Of a DNA stretch of 64,000 bases, positions 1 to 8,307 are shown one piece after another. The notes below the pieces were generated by a model. It worked only from the letters and a program-made list of their open reading frames with translations, did not search any database and was not told the origin of the DNA. The first letter of the stretch is position 1; each line of letters starts with the position of its first letter. A program made the position numbers and the translations under genes. Origin of the DNA: Pannonibacter sp051860505 (GTDB lineage: Bacteria > Pseudomonadota > Alphaproteobacteria > Rhizobiales > Stappiaceae); the NCBI RefSeq assembly GCF_051860505.1, contig NZ_JBHYDX010000004.1:62001-126000 (forward strand), in the 5' to 3' direction.

Positions 1-1
1 G

Positions 2-850
2 AAGGAAGCCGCGCTCGAGGCGCGTCTGGCCAGCGAGCGGGTCGACGTCACCCTGCCGCTGCGTGCCGCGCCCGCCGAAATGGGCCGGATCCATCCGATC
101 GCCCAGGTGATCGACGAGCTGACCGCGATCTTCGCCGACATGGGCTTCTCAATTGCCGAAGGTCCGGATATCGAAAGCGACGAGCTGAACTTCACCGCGC
201 TGAATTTCCCGCTCGGCCATCCGGCGCGCGACATGCACGACACTTTCTTCTTCCATCCGGACGAAGCCGGTGAACGCCTGCTGCTGCGCACCCACACCTC
301 GCCGGTGCAGATCCGCACCATGCGCAGCCAGCAGCCGCCGATCCGCGTCATCATTCCGGGGCGCACCTATCGCTGCGACAGCGACCAGACCCACACGCCG
401 ATGTTCCATCAGGTGGAAGGCCTCGTCATCGACAAGGGCAGCCACATGGGTCACCTGAAGTGGATTCTGGAGGAGTTCTGCAAGGCCTTCTTCGAGGTCA
501 AGGACATCAAGATGCGCTTCCGCCCATCCTTCTTCCCCTTCACGGAACCGTCCATGGAAGTGGACATCCAGTGCGACCGCTCGGGCGCCGAAGTGAAGTT
601 CGGCGAAGGCAACGACTGGCTCGAGATCCTCGGCTGCGGCATGGTGCATCCCAATGTCATCCGCAACTGTGGCCTCGATCCGGACGAGTACCAGGGCTTT
701 GCCTGGGGCATGGGCATCGACCGCATCGCCATGCTGAAATACGGCATGCCGGACCTGCGCGCCTTCTTTGATGCCGATGTCCGCTGGATCAAGCACTACG
801 GTTTCCGCCCGCTCGACCTGCCGACCCTGTTCGGCGGCCTGTCGTCCTGA
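2..850 (+). CDS. pheS: Phenylalanine--tRNA ligase alpha subunit, 5'-truncated by window
   Basis: Catalytic alpha subunit of the cytoplasmic (alpha-beta)2 enzyme that charges tRNA-Phe. The visible 282 residues run in frame from base 2, so the start lies upstream of the window; the missing part is the N-terminal coiled coil. The class II aminoacyl-tRNA synthetase core is intact, including the GPDIE segment, the HPARDMHDTFF stretch (motif 2 neighbourhood), the FHQVEG substrate pocket and the terminal GMGIDRIAMLKYG motif 3. It lies 78 bases upstream of pheT, the usual pheST operon order. Identity is certain from family motifs and context. Confidence 0.97.
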   Translation, partial: KEAALEARLASERVDVTLPLRAAPAEMGRIHPIAQVIDELTAIFADMGFSIAEGPDIESDELNFTALNFPLGHPARDMHDTFFFHPDEAGERLLLRTHTSPVQIRTMRSQQPPIRVIIPGRTYRCDSDQTHTPMFHQVEGLVIDKGSHMGHLKWILEEFCKAFFEVKDIKMRFRPSFFPFTEPSMEVDIQCDRSGAEVKFGEGNDWLEILGCGMVHPNVIRNCGLDPDEYQGFAWGMGIDRIAMLKYGMPDLRAFFDADVRWIKHYGFRPLDLPTLFGGLSS

Positions 851-928
851 CCCGATCGATCCCTCCCGGCGTGCCGCGCAGGGGCTGTCAGTCCAGCCCG
901 CGCGATGCCAAAGACACGAGATGACACG

Positions 929-3346
929 ATGAAGTTCACGCTTTCCTGGCTCAAGGAGCATCTGGAGACCGACGCAACGCTCGACCAGATCGTCGAGCGC
1001 CTGACCATGATCGGTCTGGAAGTCGAAGAGGTCACCGACCGCGCCGCGCGCCTTGCCCCGTTCAAGATCGCCAGGGTCGTTTCCGCCGAACAGCACCCGA
1101 ACGCGGATCGCCTGCGCGTGCTCAAGGTCGACACCGGTTCGGGCGAGCTGCTGCAGGTCGTCTGCGGTGCGCCCAACGCCCGCGCCGGCCTCGTCGGCGT
1201 GCTCGGCAAGCCGGGCGACTACGTCCCCGGCCTCGACGTCACCCTGTCCGTCGGCAAGATCCGCGATGTCGAGAGCTTCGGCATGATGTGCTCCGAACGC
1301 GAGCTAGAGCTGTCGGATGAGCACAACGGCATCATCGACCTGCCGGCCGACGCGCCGGTCGGCATGTCCTTCGCCGAATACATGGGTCTTGGCGATCCGG
1401 TGATCGAGATCGGCCTGACGCCGAACCGGCCGGACTGCACCGCCGTCTACGGCATCGCCCGGGATCTCGCTGCGGCCGGCCTTGGCAAGCTGAAGGAGCG
1501 CAAGCACCTCCAGATCCGGGGCAGCTTCCCGTGCCCGACCAAGGTCGTGCTCGACTTCGGCGACACGCCGGCCCTGTGCAAGGCCTTCGGCCTGCGCCTC
1601 GTCAAGGGCGTCAAGAACGGCCCGTCGCCGAAGTGGCTGCAGGACCGTCTGGTTGCCATCGGCCTTCGCCCGATTAACACGCTCGTCGACATCACCAACT
1701 ACATGACCTTCGACCAGGGCCGCCCGCTGCACGTCTTCGACGCGGCGAAGGTGACCGGCAATCTGGTCGTCCGCCGCGGCCGCGCGGGCGAGGAGATCCA
1801 GGGCCTCAACGGCAAGGCCTACCAGGTCGACGACAGCATCTGCGTCATCGCCGATGACAAGGGGCTGGAGTCGCTCGGCGGCATCCTCGGCGGCGAGCAT
1901 TCCGGCTGTGACGAGACCACCGTCGACGTGCTGATCGAATCTGCGCTCTGGGACGAGAACGGCATTGCCCGCACCGGCCGCAAGCTCGGCGTCAACACCG
2001 ATGCCCGCTACCGCTTCGAGCGCGGCGTCGATCCGGACTTCATGCTGCCGGGTCTCGAGATGGCGACCCAGATGGTGCTGGACCTGTGCGGCGGCACGCC
2101 GTCGGAGGTTGTCAGCGTCGGCCAGGTGCCGGACACCTCGCGCATCATCGAGTTCCCCTACCGCGAGGTGAAGCGCCTCACCGGCCTCGACCTGGCGGTT
2201 GCCGAGATCAACCTGATCCTGAAGTCCCTCGGCTTCTGGGTCTCCGGCAGCGGCGACACTGTCCGTGTCGCGCCGCCAAGCTGGCGTCCCGACATCGAGG
2301 GCAAGGCCGATCTCGCCGAAGAGGTCGTGCGCATCGTCGGTCTCGACCGCGTCGCGCCGACGCCGCTGCCGCGCGGTGGCTCCGTTGGCGCCAAGGTGCT
2401 GACTGCCAGCCAGATCCGTCGTTCGCGTGCTCGCCGCACGCTGGCCGCGCGCGGCATGGACGAGGCGGTCACCTGGTCCTTCATCGCCAAAACCTATGCG
2501 GAAGCCTTCGGCGGCGGCGCGCCTGAGCTGGAACTCGCCAACCCGATCTCCGCCGACATGTCACAGATGCGCCCGAGCCTGCTGCCGGGCCTGATCGCCG
2601 CCGCACAGCGCAACGCCGACCGCGGCTATGCCGATGTCGCCCTGTTCGAGGTGGGGCAGGTGTTCCTCACCGCCCGCGAGGATGGCCAGCGCATGGTCGT
2701 CGCCGGCGTCCGCCGCGGCACCGCCAAGCTCTCCGGCAATGGCCGTCACTGGTCGGGCTCCGCCGGCAGCGTTGACGTGTTTGATGCCAAGGCCGATGCG
2801 GAAGCCGTTCTGGCCGCCGCCGGCGCGCCGGTCGACAAGCTGCAGGTCTTCACCGATGCGCCCGTCTGGTTCCACCCGGGCCGCTCCGGTGCCTTCAAGC
2901 TCGGTCCGAAGCAGACGCTCGCCGTCTTCGGCGAGGTGCATCCGCGCACGCTGGGGCTGATGGACGTCGCCGGTCCGCTGGTCGCCTTCGAGATCTATCT
3001 CGACGCCATCCCCGAGGCGAAGGCCAAGCCGACCCGCTCCAAGGGCGCGCTCGACATCGCCGACCTGATGCCGGTCCGCCGCGACTTCGCCTTCGTGGTC
3101 GACAAGGACCTCAGCGCCGACAAGCTTCTGAGGGCCGCCCGAGGCGCCGACAAGGCGTTGATCGCTGACGTCAACCTCTTCGACATCTACGAAGGGCAGG
3201 GCGTGGGCGAAGGCAAGAAGTCGCTCGCCATCGACGTGACGCTGCAGCCCAAGGACCGCACGCTGACCGACGAGGAAATCGACACCGTGGCAAAGAAGAT
3301 CGTCGCCGCCGTCGAGAAGGCCACCGGCGGCACCCTTCGCGGCTGA
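929..3346 (+). CDS. pheT: Phenylalanine--tRNA ligase beta subunit
   Basis: Editing and tRNA-binding subunit partnering PheS. The 805 residues match the usual bacterial length. In order: an EMAP-like tRNA-binding domain (about 40-155, with HPNADRLRV), the B3/4 editing domain (about 210-380), B5 (about 405-475), the catalytic-like core and a C-terminal FDX-ACB anticodon-binding fold (about 710-805, with PVRRDFAFVV). I chose the ATG at 929 (MKFTLSWLKEHL, the conserved family N-terminus) over the in-frame ATG at 905, which would add eight atypical residues. A strong hairpin terminator follows the stop. Confidence 0.97.
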   Translation: MKFTLSWLKEHLETDATLDQIVERLTMIGLEVEEVTDRAARLAPFKIARVVSAEQHPNADRLRVLKVDTGSGELLQVVCGAPNARAGLVGVLGKPGDYVPGLDVTLSVGKIRDVESFGMMCSERELELSDEHNGIIDLPADAPVGMSFAEYMGLGDPVIEIGLTPNRPDCTAVYGIARDLAAAGLGKLKERKHLQIRGSFPCPTKVVLDFGDTPALCKAFGLRLVKGVKNGPSPKWLQDRLVAIGLRPINTLVDITNYMTFDQGRPLHVFDAAKVTGNLVVRRGRAGEEIQGLNGKAYQVDDSICVIADDKGLESLGGILGGEHSGCDETTVDVLIESALWDENGIARTGRKLGVNTDARYRFERGVDPDFMLPGLEMATQMVLDLCGGTPSEVVSVGQVPDTSRIIEFPYREVKRLTGLDLAVAEINLILKSLGFWVSGSGDTVRVAPPSWRPDIEGKADLAEEVVRIVGLDRVAPTPLPRGGSVGAKVLTASQIRRSRARRTLAARGMDEAVTWSFIAKTYAEAFGGGAPELELANPISADMSQMRPSLLPGLIAAAQRNADRGYADVALFEVGQVFLTAREDGQRMVVAGVRRGTAKLSGNGRHWSGSAGSVDVFDAKADAEAVLAAAGAPVDKLQVFTDAPVWFHPGRSGAFKLGPKQTLAVFGEVHPRTLGLMDVAGPLVAFEIYLDAIPEAKAKPTRSKGALDIADLMPVRRDFAFVVDKDLSADKLLRAARGADKALIADVNLFDIYEGQGVGEGKKSLAIDVTLQPKDRTLTDEEIDTVAKKIVAAVEKATGGTLRG

Positions 3347-3367
3347 GCGGTCTGATCCTGAATGCAG

Positions 3368-3402
3368 AAGCCCCGCGTGCGACCCACGCGGGGCTTCCTT
3401 TT
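3368..3402. terminator. Bidirectional intrinsic terminator between pheT and the AstE-like gene
   Basis: A 12-bp perfect stem (AAGCCCCGCGTG at 3368-3379 pairing with 3385-3396) has a 5-base loop and is followed by CCTTTT. It lies 21 bases after the pheT stop and 12 bases past the stop of the convergent gene, so it can end both transcripts. Confidence 0.9.
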
Positions 3403-3414
3403 CGATCGAGGCTG

Positions 3415-4455
3415 TCAGATGATCTCGTCTTCGTCGAAGAGGGTGTCGCGTTCGGTCGCTTCGCCGTCTTCGGCGACGACGGGTCCAGCCGGCGTCAGTC
3501 GGGCCACATGGAACAGTGCATCGCCCTGGTTGACCACGGGCAGATGTGAATGCCCGATGATTAGCCCGTCATGCGGGCTATGCAGCTCGAATTCCGTGTC
3601 ACCGAACGGATCGGCCACAACCCCGAGCAATTCACCCGCCAAAGCGTGATGGCCGGACTGCCGCAAAGCGCGGAAAATGCCGCCTTCTGAAGCCCGGATC
3701 CAGAAGGACTTGCGGGAGTAGAGCGGAGCGGGAACAGGTTTCGGTCCGTTGCCGGACAACATGCCGAGCCGGTGCATGACCGAAAGAATGCCACGTTCTC
3801 CGACCCGGATTGCGTTCTCATCGAAGCGCAGCGCCTCGCCAGCTTCGTAAAGCAATACGTCGACGCCCATCGTCAACGCAGTTTCGCGCAAAGAGCCATG
3901 GCGCAGGTTCGCTTCCATCACCAGCGGGGCACCGAAGGCGTCTGCCAGTTCCCGCATCCGGCCGCTGTAGCTGGCAACGCGCAGCTGGGGCAGGTTGGTC
4001 CGGTGCAGCGCGGCCGTGTGCAGGTCGATGCCAACGTCGGAGCGCGCAACGATCTCCCGACGGAACAGATCGGCCAGTTGGGCAGCCAATGACCCGCGTT
4101 CGGAACCGGGGAACGAGCGGTTGAGATCACGCCGGTCCGGCAGATAGCGCGAATGCGAGATCAGGCCGTAGGCATTGACCACGGGAATGGCCAGCAGCGT
4201 TCCGGCGAGGCGGCTCAGCTGCGGCTTCTTGAGGATGCGGCGAATAATCTCGACGCCGAGAACCTCATCGCCATGCACGACGCCGGAGATGAACAGCACC
4301 GGCCCGGGCTTCTTGCCATGCACCACCTGCACCGGCAGCGTCATGGGCGTATGGTTCGACAGCAGGCTGAAGGGCAGGTCCACCGTGCGCCGCTCGCCGG
4401 CGGCAATCTCGAAGGGCCCGATCCGAAAGGGATCGCGCCGCACGGTGTCACGCAT
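3415..4455 (-). CDS. Succinylglutamate desuccinylase/aspartoacylase-family metallo-hydrolase
   Basis: A 346-residue zinc carboxypeptidase-like hydrolase of the AstE/AspA family. Visible signatures are H61-G-D-E64 (zinc ligands), DLNRSFPG (110-117) and D144-L-H146-T (third zinc ligand), then a C-terminal beta-rich domain. It starts 3 bases after the rimK stop and follows the retropepsin-like gene, so the three form one minus-strand operon. AstE itself works on succinylglutamate in arginine catabolism, but no other ast gene is here. With RimK next door, removal or trimming of amino-acid tags from proteins or peptides is more plausible (inference). The substrate is unknown. Confidence 0.88.
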   Translation of the reverse strand: MRDTVRRDPFRIGPFEIAAGERRTVDLPFSLLSNHTPMTLPVQVVHGKKPGPVLFISGVVHGDEVLGVEIIRRILKKPQLSRLAGTLLAIPVVNAYGLISHSRYLPDRRDLNRSFPGSERGSLAAQLADLFRREIVARSDVGIDLHTAALHRTNLPQLRVASYSGRMRELADAFGAPLVMEANLRHGSLRETALTMGVDVLLYEAGEALRFDENAIRVGERGILSVMHRLGMLSGNGPKPVPAPLYSRKSFWIRASEGGIFRALRQSGHHALAGELLGVVADPFGDTEFELHSPHDGLIIGHSHLPVVNQGDALFHVARLTPAGPVVAEDGEATERDTLFDEDEII

Positions 4456-4458
4456 TCA

Positions 4459-5364
4459 TTAGCCCTTTCCCTTGGTCTTCGTCTGCCCCATCTTGGCGTT
4501 CTTCTCGATAAATTCGATGATTTTGCCTGCGACGTCCACCCCTGTCGATTTTTCAATGCCTTCCAGGCCGGGAGACGAGTTGACTTCCATGACCACGGGG
4601 CCATGGTTGGAGCGCAGCATATCGACGCCGGCCACATTCAGCCCGAGGGCCTTGGCCGCTCGGATTGCGGTGGAGCGCTCCTCCGGCGTGATCTTGATGG
4701 CTTCTGCCGAGCCGCCCCGGTGCAGGTTCGAGCGGAATTCGCCGACCCCGCCGTTGCGGCGCATGGCAGCGATGACCTTGCCACCGACAACCAGCGCCCG
4801 GATGTCCGAGGCGCCGGCCTCCTTGATGAACTCCTGCACCAGGATGTTCACCTTGGCACCGCGAAAGGCTTCGACCACGGATTTCGCGCTGGACATCGTC
4901 TCGCCGAGGACCACCCCGATACCCTGGGTGCCTTCCACAAGCTTGATGATGGCCGGAGCGCCGCCGACCAGTTTGATGACTTCTTCCGCCTGTTTCGGGT
5001 CGTAAGCAAAGGCGGTAACGGGCAGGCCGATACCGTCGCGGGCCAGGATCTGCAGCGCCCGCAGCTTGTCGCGCGAGCGGCCGATGGCAACGGATTCGTT
5101 GAGCGGATAGACGCCCATCATCTCGAACTGGCGCAGCACGGCGAGGCCGTAATAGGTCACCGATGCGCCAATACGCGGGATTACGGCATCATATCCGGTG
5201 ACGCGTTCGCCATTGTAGATCACCGAGGGCCGGTGGGACGTGATGTCCATGTAGCAGCGCAGGGTGTTGTAGATGTCGAGCGTATGGCCTCTCGCCTCGG
5301 CCGCCTCGACCAGGCGCTTGTGCGAATAGAGGCCCGGATTCCGGGCAAGCATGGCAAGGCGCAT
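4459..5364 (-). CDS. rimK: RimK-type ATP-grasp alpha-L-glutamate ligase
   Basis: ATP-dependent ligase that, in E. coli, adds glutamates to the C-terminus of ribosomal protein S6. The 301-residue protein is about the E. coli length. It shows the ATP-grasp loop EGTQGIGVVLGE (about 143-154), the RALVVGGKVIAAMRR strand, and the metal-binding segment MEVNSSPGLEGIE near the C-terminus. A GGAGAG sequence about ten bases upstream supports the ATG at 5364. It sits between a retropepsin-like protease and an AstE-like hydrolase, both tightly spaced, suggesting a glutamylation/deglutamylation module. Whether S6 is the target here cannot be told from the sequence. Confidence 0.92.
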   Translation of the reverse strand: MRLAMLARNPGLYSHKRLVEAAEARGHTLDIYNTLRCYMDITSHRPSVIYNGERVTGYDAVIPRIGASVTYYGLAVLRQFEMMGVYPLNESVAIGRSRDKLRALQILARDGIGLPVTAFAYDPKQAEEVIKLVGGAPAIIKLVEGTQGIGVVLGETMSSAKSVVEAFRGAKVNILVQEFIKEAGASDIRALVVGGKVIAAMRRNGGVGEFRSNLHRGGSAEAIKITPEERSTAIRAAKALGLNVAGVDMLRSNHGPVVMEVNSSPGLEGIEKSTGVDVAGKIIEFIEKNAKMGQTKTKGKG

Positions 5365-5421
5365 GGCAAGTCACTCTCCAGCGAGGAAGCAGCGCCAATA
5401 TCCTGAAATCCATGCGGTCCG

Positions 5422-5934
5422 CTAGCGGGATTTTTGTGAAGGTTTTCTAACTCTTCGTCCGGCGAGGAAGCTTCTCGACGGATCAATCATGAGCCGGCTG
5501 TGCATTGCCGAGCGGCCCACAAGCATTGGAAGCTTCATGTCCGAGCGATCGGTCAGTGTCAGTTCGATCAGCCACTGTATTCCGGCAAAGGACAAAGTCG
5601 TGTGGATTGTCAGCCGCTGCTCGGCATGGCCGGACGACGATTTCACGGTTCTGAGGTCAACCAGCGGAGCCGTGTGCTTCAACAGACCGGTCGCGTCCGG
5701 TGCGTCTTCGTCGAGATCGAAAGTAACATGGGGCAATCCGCCAATCTCGATGACCCTGGCTCGGGGCACATGCAAGGCCGAGGACCTGGCTCCCGTGTCG
5801 AACTTGGCAAGCAAGCGCGGGACGCCCAGATCCGGCAAGCTGACCCATTCCTTCCAGCCGACCACCTGCTTGCCGTCAACTTCAGTCGGCGCGATGCCGT
5901 TGCGCGGAAGGATCGGATCGGTCGGCGTGGTCAC
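5422..5934 (-). CDS. RimB-like retropepsin-fold protease (Zn_protease family, COG4067)
   Basis: About 170 residues of the family called 'ATP-dependent zinc protease' in databases, whose fold resembles retropepsins. The core motif is KFDTGARSSALH (D-T-G-A active-site-like), followed by the PMLVGRSAMHSRLMIDP end signature. The open frame extends upstream into pabBC, but I place the start at the GTG at 5934 because it has GGAG eight bases upstream and gives MTTPTDPIL, clear of the pabBC stop at 5993. It is 57 bases upstream of rimK. RimB of Pseudomonas belongs to this family and acts with RimK, so the same partnership is inferred here. Confidence 0.82.
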   Translation of the reverse strand: MTTPTDPILPRNGIAPTEVDGKQVVGWKEWVSLPDLGVPRLLAKFDTGARSSALHVPRARVIEIGGLPHVTFDLDEDAPDATGLLKHTAPLVDLRTVKSSSGHAEQRLTIHTTLSFAGIQWLIELTLTDRSDMKLPMLVGRSAMHSRLMIDPSRSFLAGRRVRKPSQKSR

Positions 5935-5992
5935 GCAAAGGGCTCCAGTCTCGTTCGGACAGCCACGCCGATAGGCGCTATTGCGGCTTCGG

Positions 5993-7867
5993 TCAAACGG
6001 AATTGACGAGCCGCACCCGAATGAGGCCGCGCACGGAATTTCCGACATAGACAGGATCACCCGTGATCAGATCCGCCCGCGTCAGGTCCGCCTCCGCTGC
6101 AATCCGTGTCTCCAGCAAAGCCGCGCGCAACGTGCCCGGCAGCACCCCGTGGCGCAGCGCCGGCGTCAGCAGCCGTCCGTTCCTTGCCACGAACAGCGTC
6201 GTGAAACTGCCTTCGGTGAGGAAGCCATCGGTGTTCCCGAACAGTACCTCCCTGAGGCCGGGCTGCGCCGCCACCATCCGGTTGCGGGTGCCGTCGTAGA
6301 TCTCGCGGTTGGTGGTCTTGTGATAGTAGAAGCGGTCGCCGGCGTCGGTCCGGACATCCGCCAGGCACACATCCCAGACCTCGCCCGGGGCAACGGCCTG
6401 CATCGGCGCATGGGTGATCTGGTGGCTGCCGTCGCTGGCCAGTTCCAGCCGTACCCGCGTCGGCCCGGCAAAGCCCGCCGCCACGTCCTGCAGCGCCGCG
6501 TCCACGGCCGCAAGATCGCAGGTGAAGCCGAAATAGGCGGCCGATCCGGCCAGCCGGTCGAGGTGCCGCTCCAGGAGCAGATAGCCCTGGTCCGGGCTCC
6601 AGCCCAGCGTCTCGATCAGCCCGAAGGCCGGAGGTTCGGCGGCGGTCAGGAACTTCAGCTTGAGCAGGCACTCGTCATACTCGGGCGCAGCCCCGGAATC
6701 GAACACCACCCCGGACCCGACGCCTGCCTCGCCCAGTCCGGTGTCGCGCAGCACCAGCGTGCGGATCGCCACGTTGAAGCGGAAGTCGCCCGCCGGCGTC
6801 ACATGGCCGATGGAGCCCGTATAGATCCCGCGCGGCCCGGTCTCCTCGGCCTTGATGATCTGCATCGCCGACAGTTTCGGCGCTCCGGTGATCGAGCCGC
6901 AGGGGAACAGGTTGGCGATGATCTCGCCAAGGCCAACGCCGTCCTCCAGCTCGCCTTCGACGCCCGTCACCATCTGGTGCAGGCTCCTGTAGCGCTCGAC
7001 CGCAAACACGTCATGCACGCTCACCGAGCCGGGCTTGCAGACGCGCGACAGGTCGTTGCGCATCAGGTCGGCGATCATCACATTCTCGGCCCGCTGCTTC
7101 GGGTCACCGGCAAGCGCGGAGGCGATCGCCGCGTCCTCGCTGGCGTCGCGCCCGCGCGGCGCGGTGCCCTTCATCGGCCGGGTGCGCAGCCGCTGGCCTT
7201 CCCGCTCCAGGAACAGCTCCGGCGAAAGCGACAGGATCGCCCGGTCCTCCAACTGCAGGAACGCCCCATGCGCCACCGGCTGGCGCCGGATCAGCCGCGC
7301 AAATTGTGCCGCCGCCGGGCCTTCGTGGCGAAAGCGGGCCCGCATGGTCAGGTTGGCCTGATAGATATCCCCCACCGCCAGATGGTGCTGCACAGCCGCG
7401 AAGGCCCGGGCATAGCGGGCCCGGTCCATGTCGTAGCTGAAACTGTCGATCGTAGCCTCCAGCTGACCGCTCGCCTGCCGCAACACCTCGTTCAGGGCCT
7501 CAAGTGACAGGATCTCGGGGGCGTCATAGGCCCCGAACCAGGCCAGCGGCTCATCGTCGGCCTGCCAGCTGGCCGCCAGCTTCGGCTCGAAGGCAAAGCC
7601 GAACTCATAGGCAAGGAACCCGGCCAGATGCGCGCCCGTAGCCCGCTCAGCCTCCAGCCTGGCCAGAAAGGCTTGTGCCTCGTCGAGCGCATGGCAGGTC
7701 AGCACCCGCTTCGGCTGCCGGAACACGCGCGCGCGCCGCTCGGTTAGGGCGTCGACAAGAATAACCGTGCCCGGGCCGAGGAGGGACGCAGGCGCAGAGG
7801 CGGGATCGGTCATGGAAAGCGTATCGGCCAAGGCAATCGCATCATCTGCTGTGGGTTGGGTCGACAT
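5993..7867 (-). CDS. pabBC: Bifunctional aminodeoxychorismate synthase component I / 4-amino-4-deoxychorismate lyase
   Basis: Makes p-aminobenzoate for folate. The N-terminal half (about 1-370) is a chorismate-binding synthase; it has RPMKGTAPRG with K233, the lysine that marks PabB rather than TrpE (alanine), plus NVMIADLMRNDLSRV and PCGSITGAPK. The C-terminal part (about 385-624) is a PLP fold-type IV lyase (LIETLGW at its start, NREIYDGTR, a late LTEGSFTTLF segment). The ATG at 7867 (MSTQPTADD) is preferred over a GTG at 7924; an internal ATG at 7813 is also possible, and none has a strong ribosome site. The glutaminase PabA is not in the window. Confidence 0.9.
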   Translation of the reverse strand: MSTQPTADDAIALADTLSMTDPASAPASLLGPGTVILVDALTERRARVFRQPKRVLTCHALDEAQAFLARLEAERATGAHLAGFLAYEFGFAFEPKLAASWQADDEPLAWFGAYDAPEILSLEALNEVLRQASGQLEATIDSFSYDMDRARYARAFAAVQHHLAVGDIYQANLTMRARFRHEGPAAAQFARLIRRQPVAHGAFLQLEDRAILSLSPELFLEREGQRLRTRPMKGTAPRGRDASEDAAIASALAGDPKQRAENVMIADLMRNDLSRVCKPGSVSVHDVFAVERYRSLHQMVTGVEGELEDGVGLGEIIANLFPCGSITGAPKLSAMQIIKAEETGPRGIYTGSIGHVTPAGDFRFNVAIRTLVLRDTGLGEAGVGSGVVFDSGAAPEYDECLLKLKFLTAAEPPAFGLIETLGWSPDQGYLLLERHLDRLAGSAAYFGFTCDLAAVDAALQDVAAGFAGPTRVRLELASDGSHQITHAPMQAVAPGEVWDVCLADVRTDAGDRFYYHKTTNREIYDGTRNRMVAAQPGLREVLFGNTDGFLTEGSFTTLFVARNGRLLTPALRHGVLPGTLRAALLETRIAAEADLTRADLITGDPVYVGNSVRGLIRVRLVNSV

Positions 7868-7975
7868 GGGGCGCAACCGCGGCTCGCCAAGGGTTCCCCG
7901 CTGTTTACACCGCTCTCGCCCCACGTCAACGCCTCTTCCCGGCAGCCAATGGCCGGTTTGCGGCTGTGTCCCTCA

Positions 7976-8127
7976 GTGTCACCCCGGGCGGAGCGAAGCG
8001 CAGATCCGGGGCCTACTCGCTCGCAGAGCTTGAGTCGGGATCCCGGCGAAACGGAATGCCAACCCTCTTTCGACCGCTCTGCAAATGAGTAGCCCCCGGC
8101 TCTCGCGTTGCTCGGCCGGGGTGACAC
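7976..8127. repeat. MITE-like element with 12-bp terminal inverted repeats
   Basis: Perfect terminal inverted repeats GTGTCACCCCGG (7976-7987) and its complement (8116-8127) bound 152 bp of non-coding sequence rich in GATC/GGGATCCCG-type motifs. The shape resembles small dispersed intergenic repeats of alphaproteobacteria. No second copy is evident in this window and no target duplication was established. Confidence 0.5.
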
Positions 8128-8169
8128 GGAGCAAGGTGCGGACACGTCAGGAGGCGTTGAACGTAAAGC

Positions 8170-8203
8170 AACAAGCCGCCGCAGTTCCCGGCGGCGGCTT
8201 GTT
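8170..8203. terminator. Hairpin with 13-bp stem downstream of putA
   Basis: Perfect 13-bp stem (AACAAGCCGCCGC at 8170-8182 with 8191-8203) and an 8-base loop. The T-run (TTCTTTT) is on the plus side, whereas the nearest gene ending here, putA, is on the minus strand. Its role as a terminator of putA is therefore plausible but not of textbook polarity. Confidence 0.5.
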
Positions 8204-8236
8204 CTTTTGGGCTGCGATGGGGCGCAGGTGCAACAA

Positions 8237-8259
8237 GCCCCGGTCCAACGGGCCGGGGC
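8237..8259. terminator. GC-rich hairpin just past the putA stop
   Basis: A 10-bp stem with one G-T pair (GCCCCGGTCC at 8237-8246 with 8250-8259) and a 3-base loop, about 50 bases beyond the putA stop. It has no T-run, so it may act as an mRNA 3'-end stabiliser rather than a terminator. Confidence 0.4.
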
Positions 8260-8307
8260 CTGACTTGTCCGGACCTCTTGCCGGGTCCGGGACAAACGGG
8301 GGGACGC

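Larger units (their letters stand above)
7868..8307. other. Intergenic region between putA and pabBC (440 bp)
   Basis: No convincing gene. It holds an element with 12-bp terminal inverted repeats (7976-8127) and two GC-rich hairpins (8170-8203, 8237-8259) that could end the putA transcript. Short open frames on both strands lack a ribosome site and recognisable protein features. Confidence 0.7.

Noticed and set aside
4153..5406. Long plus-strand frames opposite rimK and the AstE-like gene
   Set aside because: They are mirror images of well-supported genes and show His/Arg-rich, non-protein-like composition.
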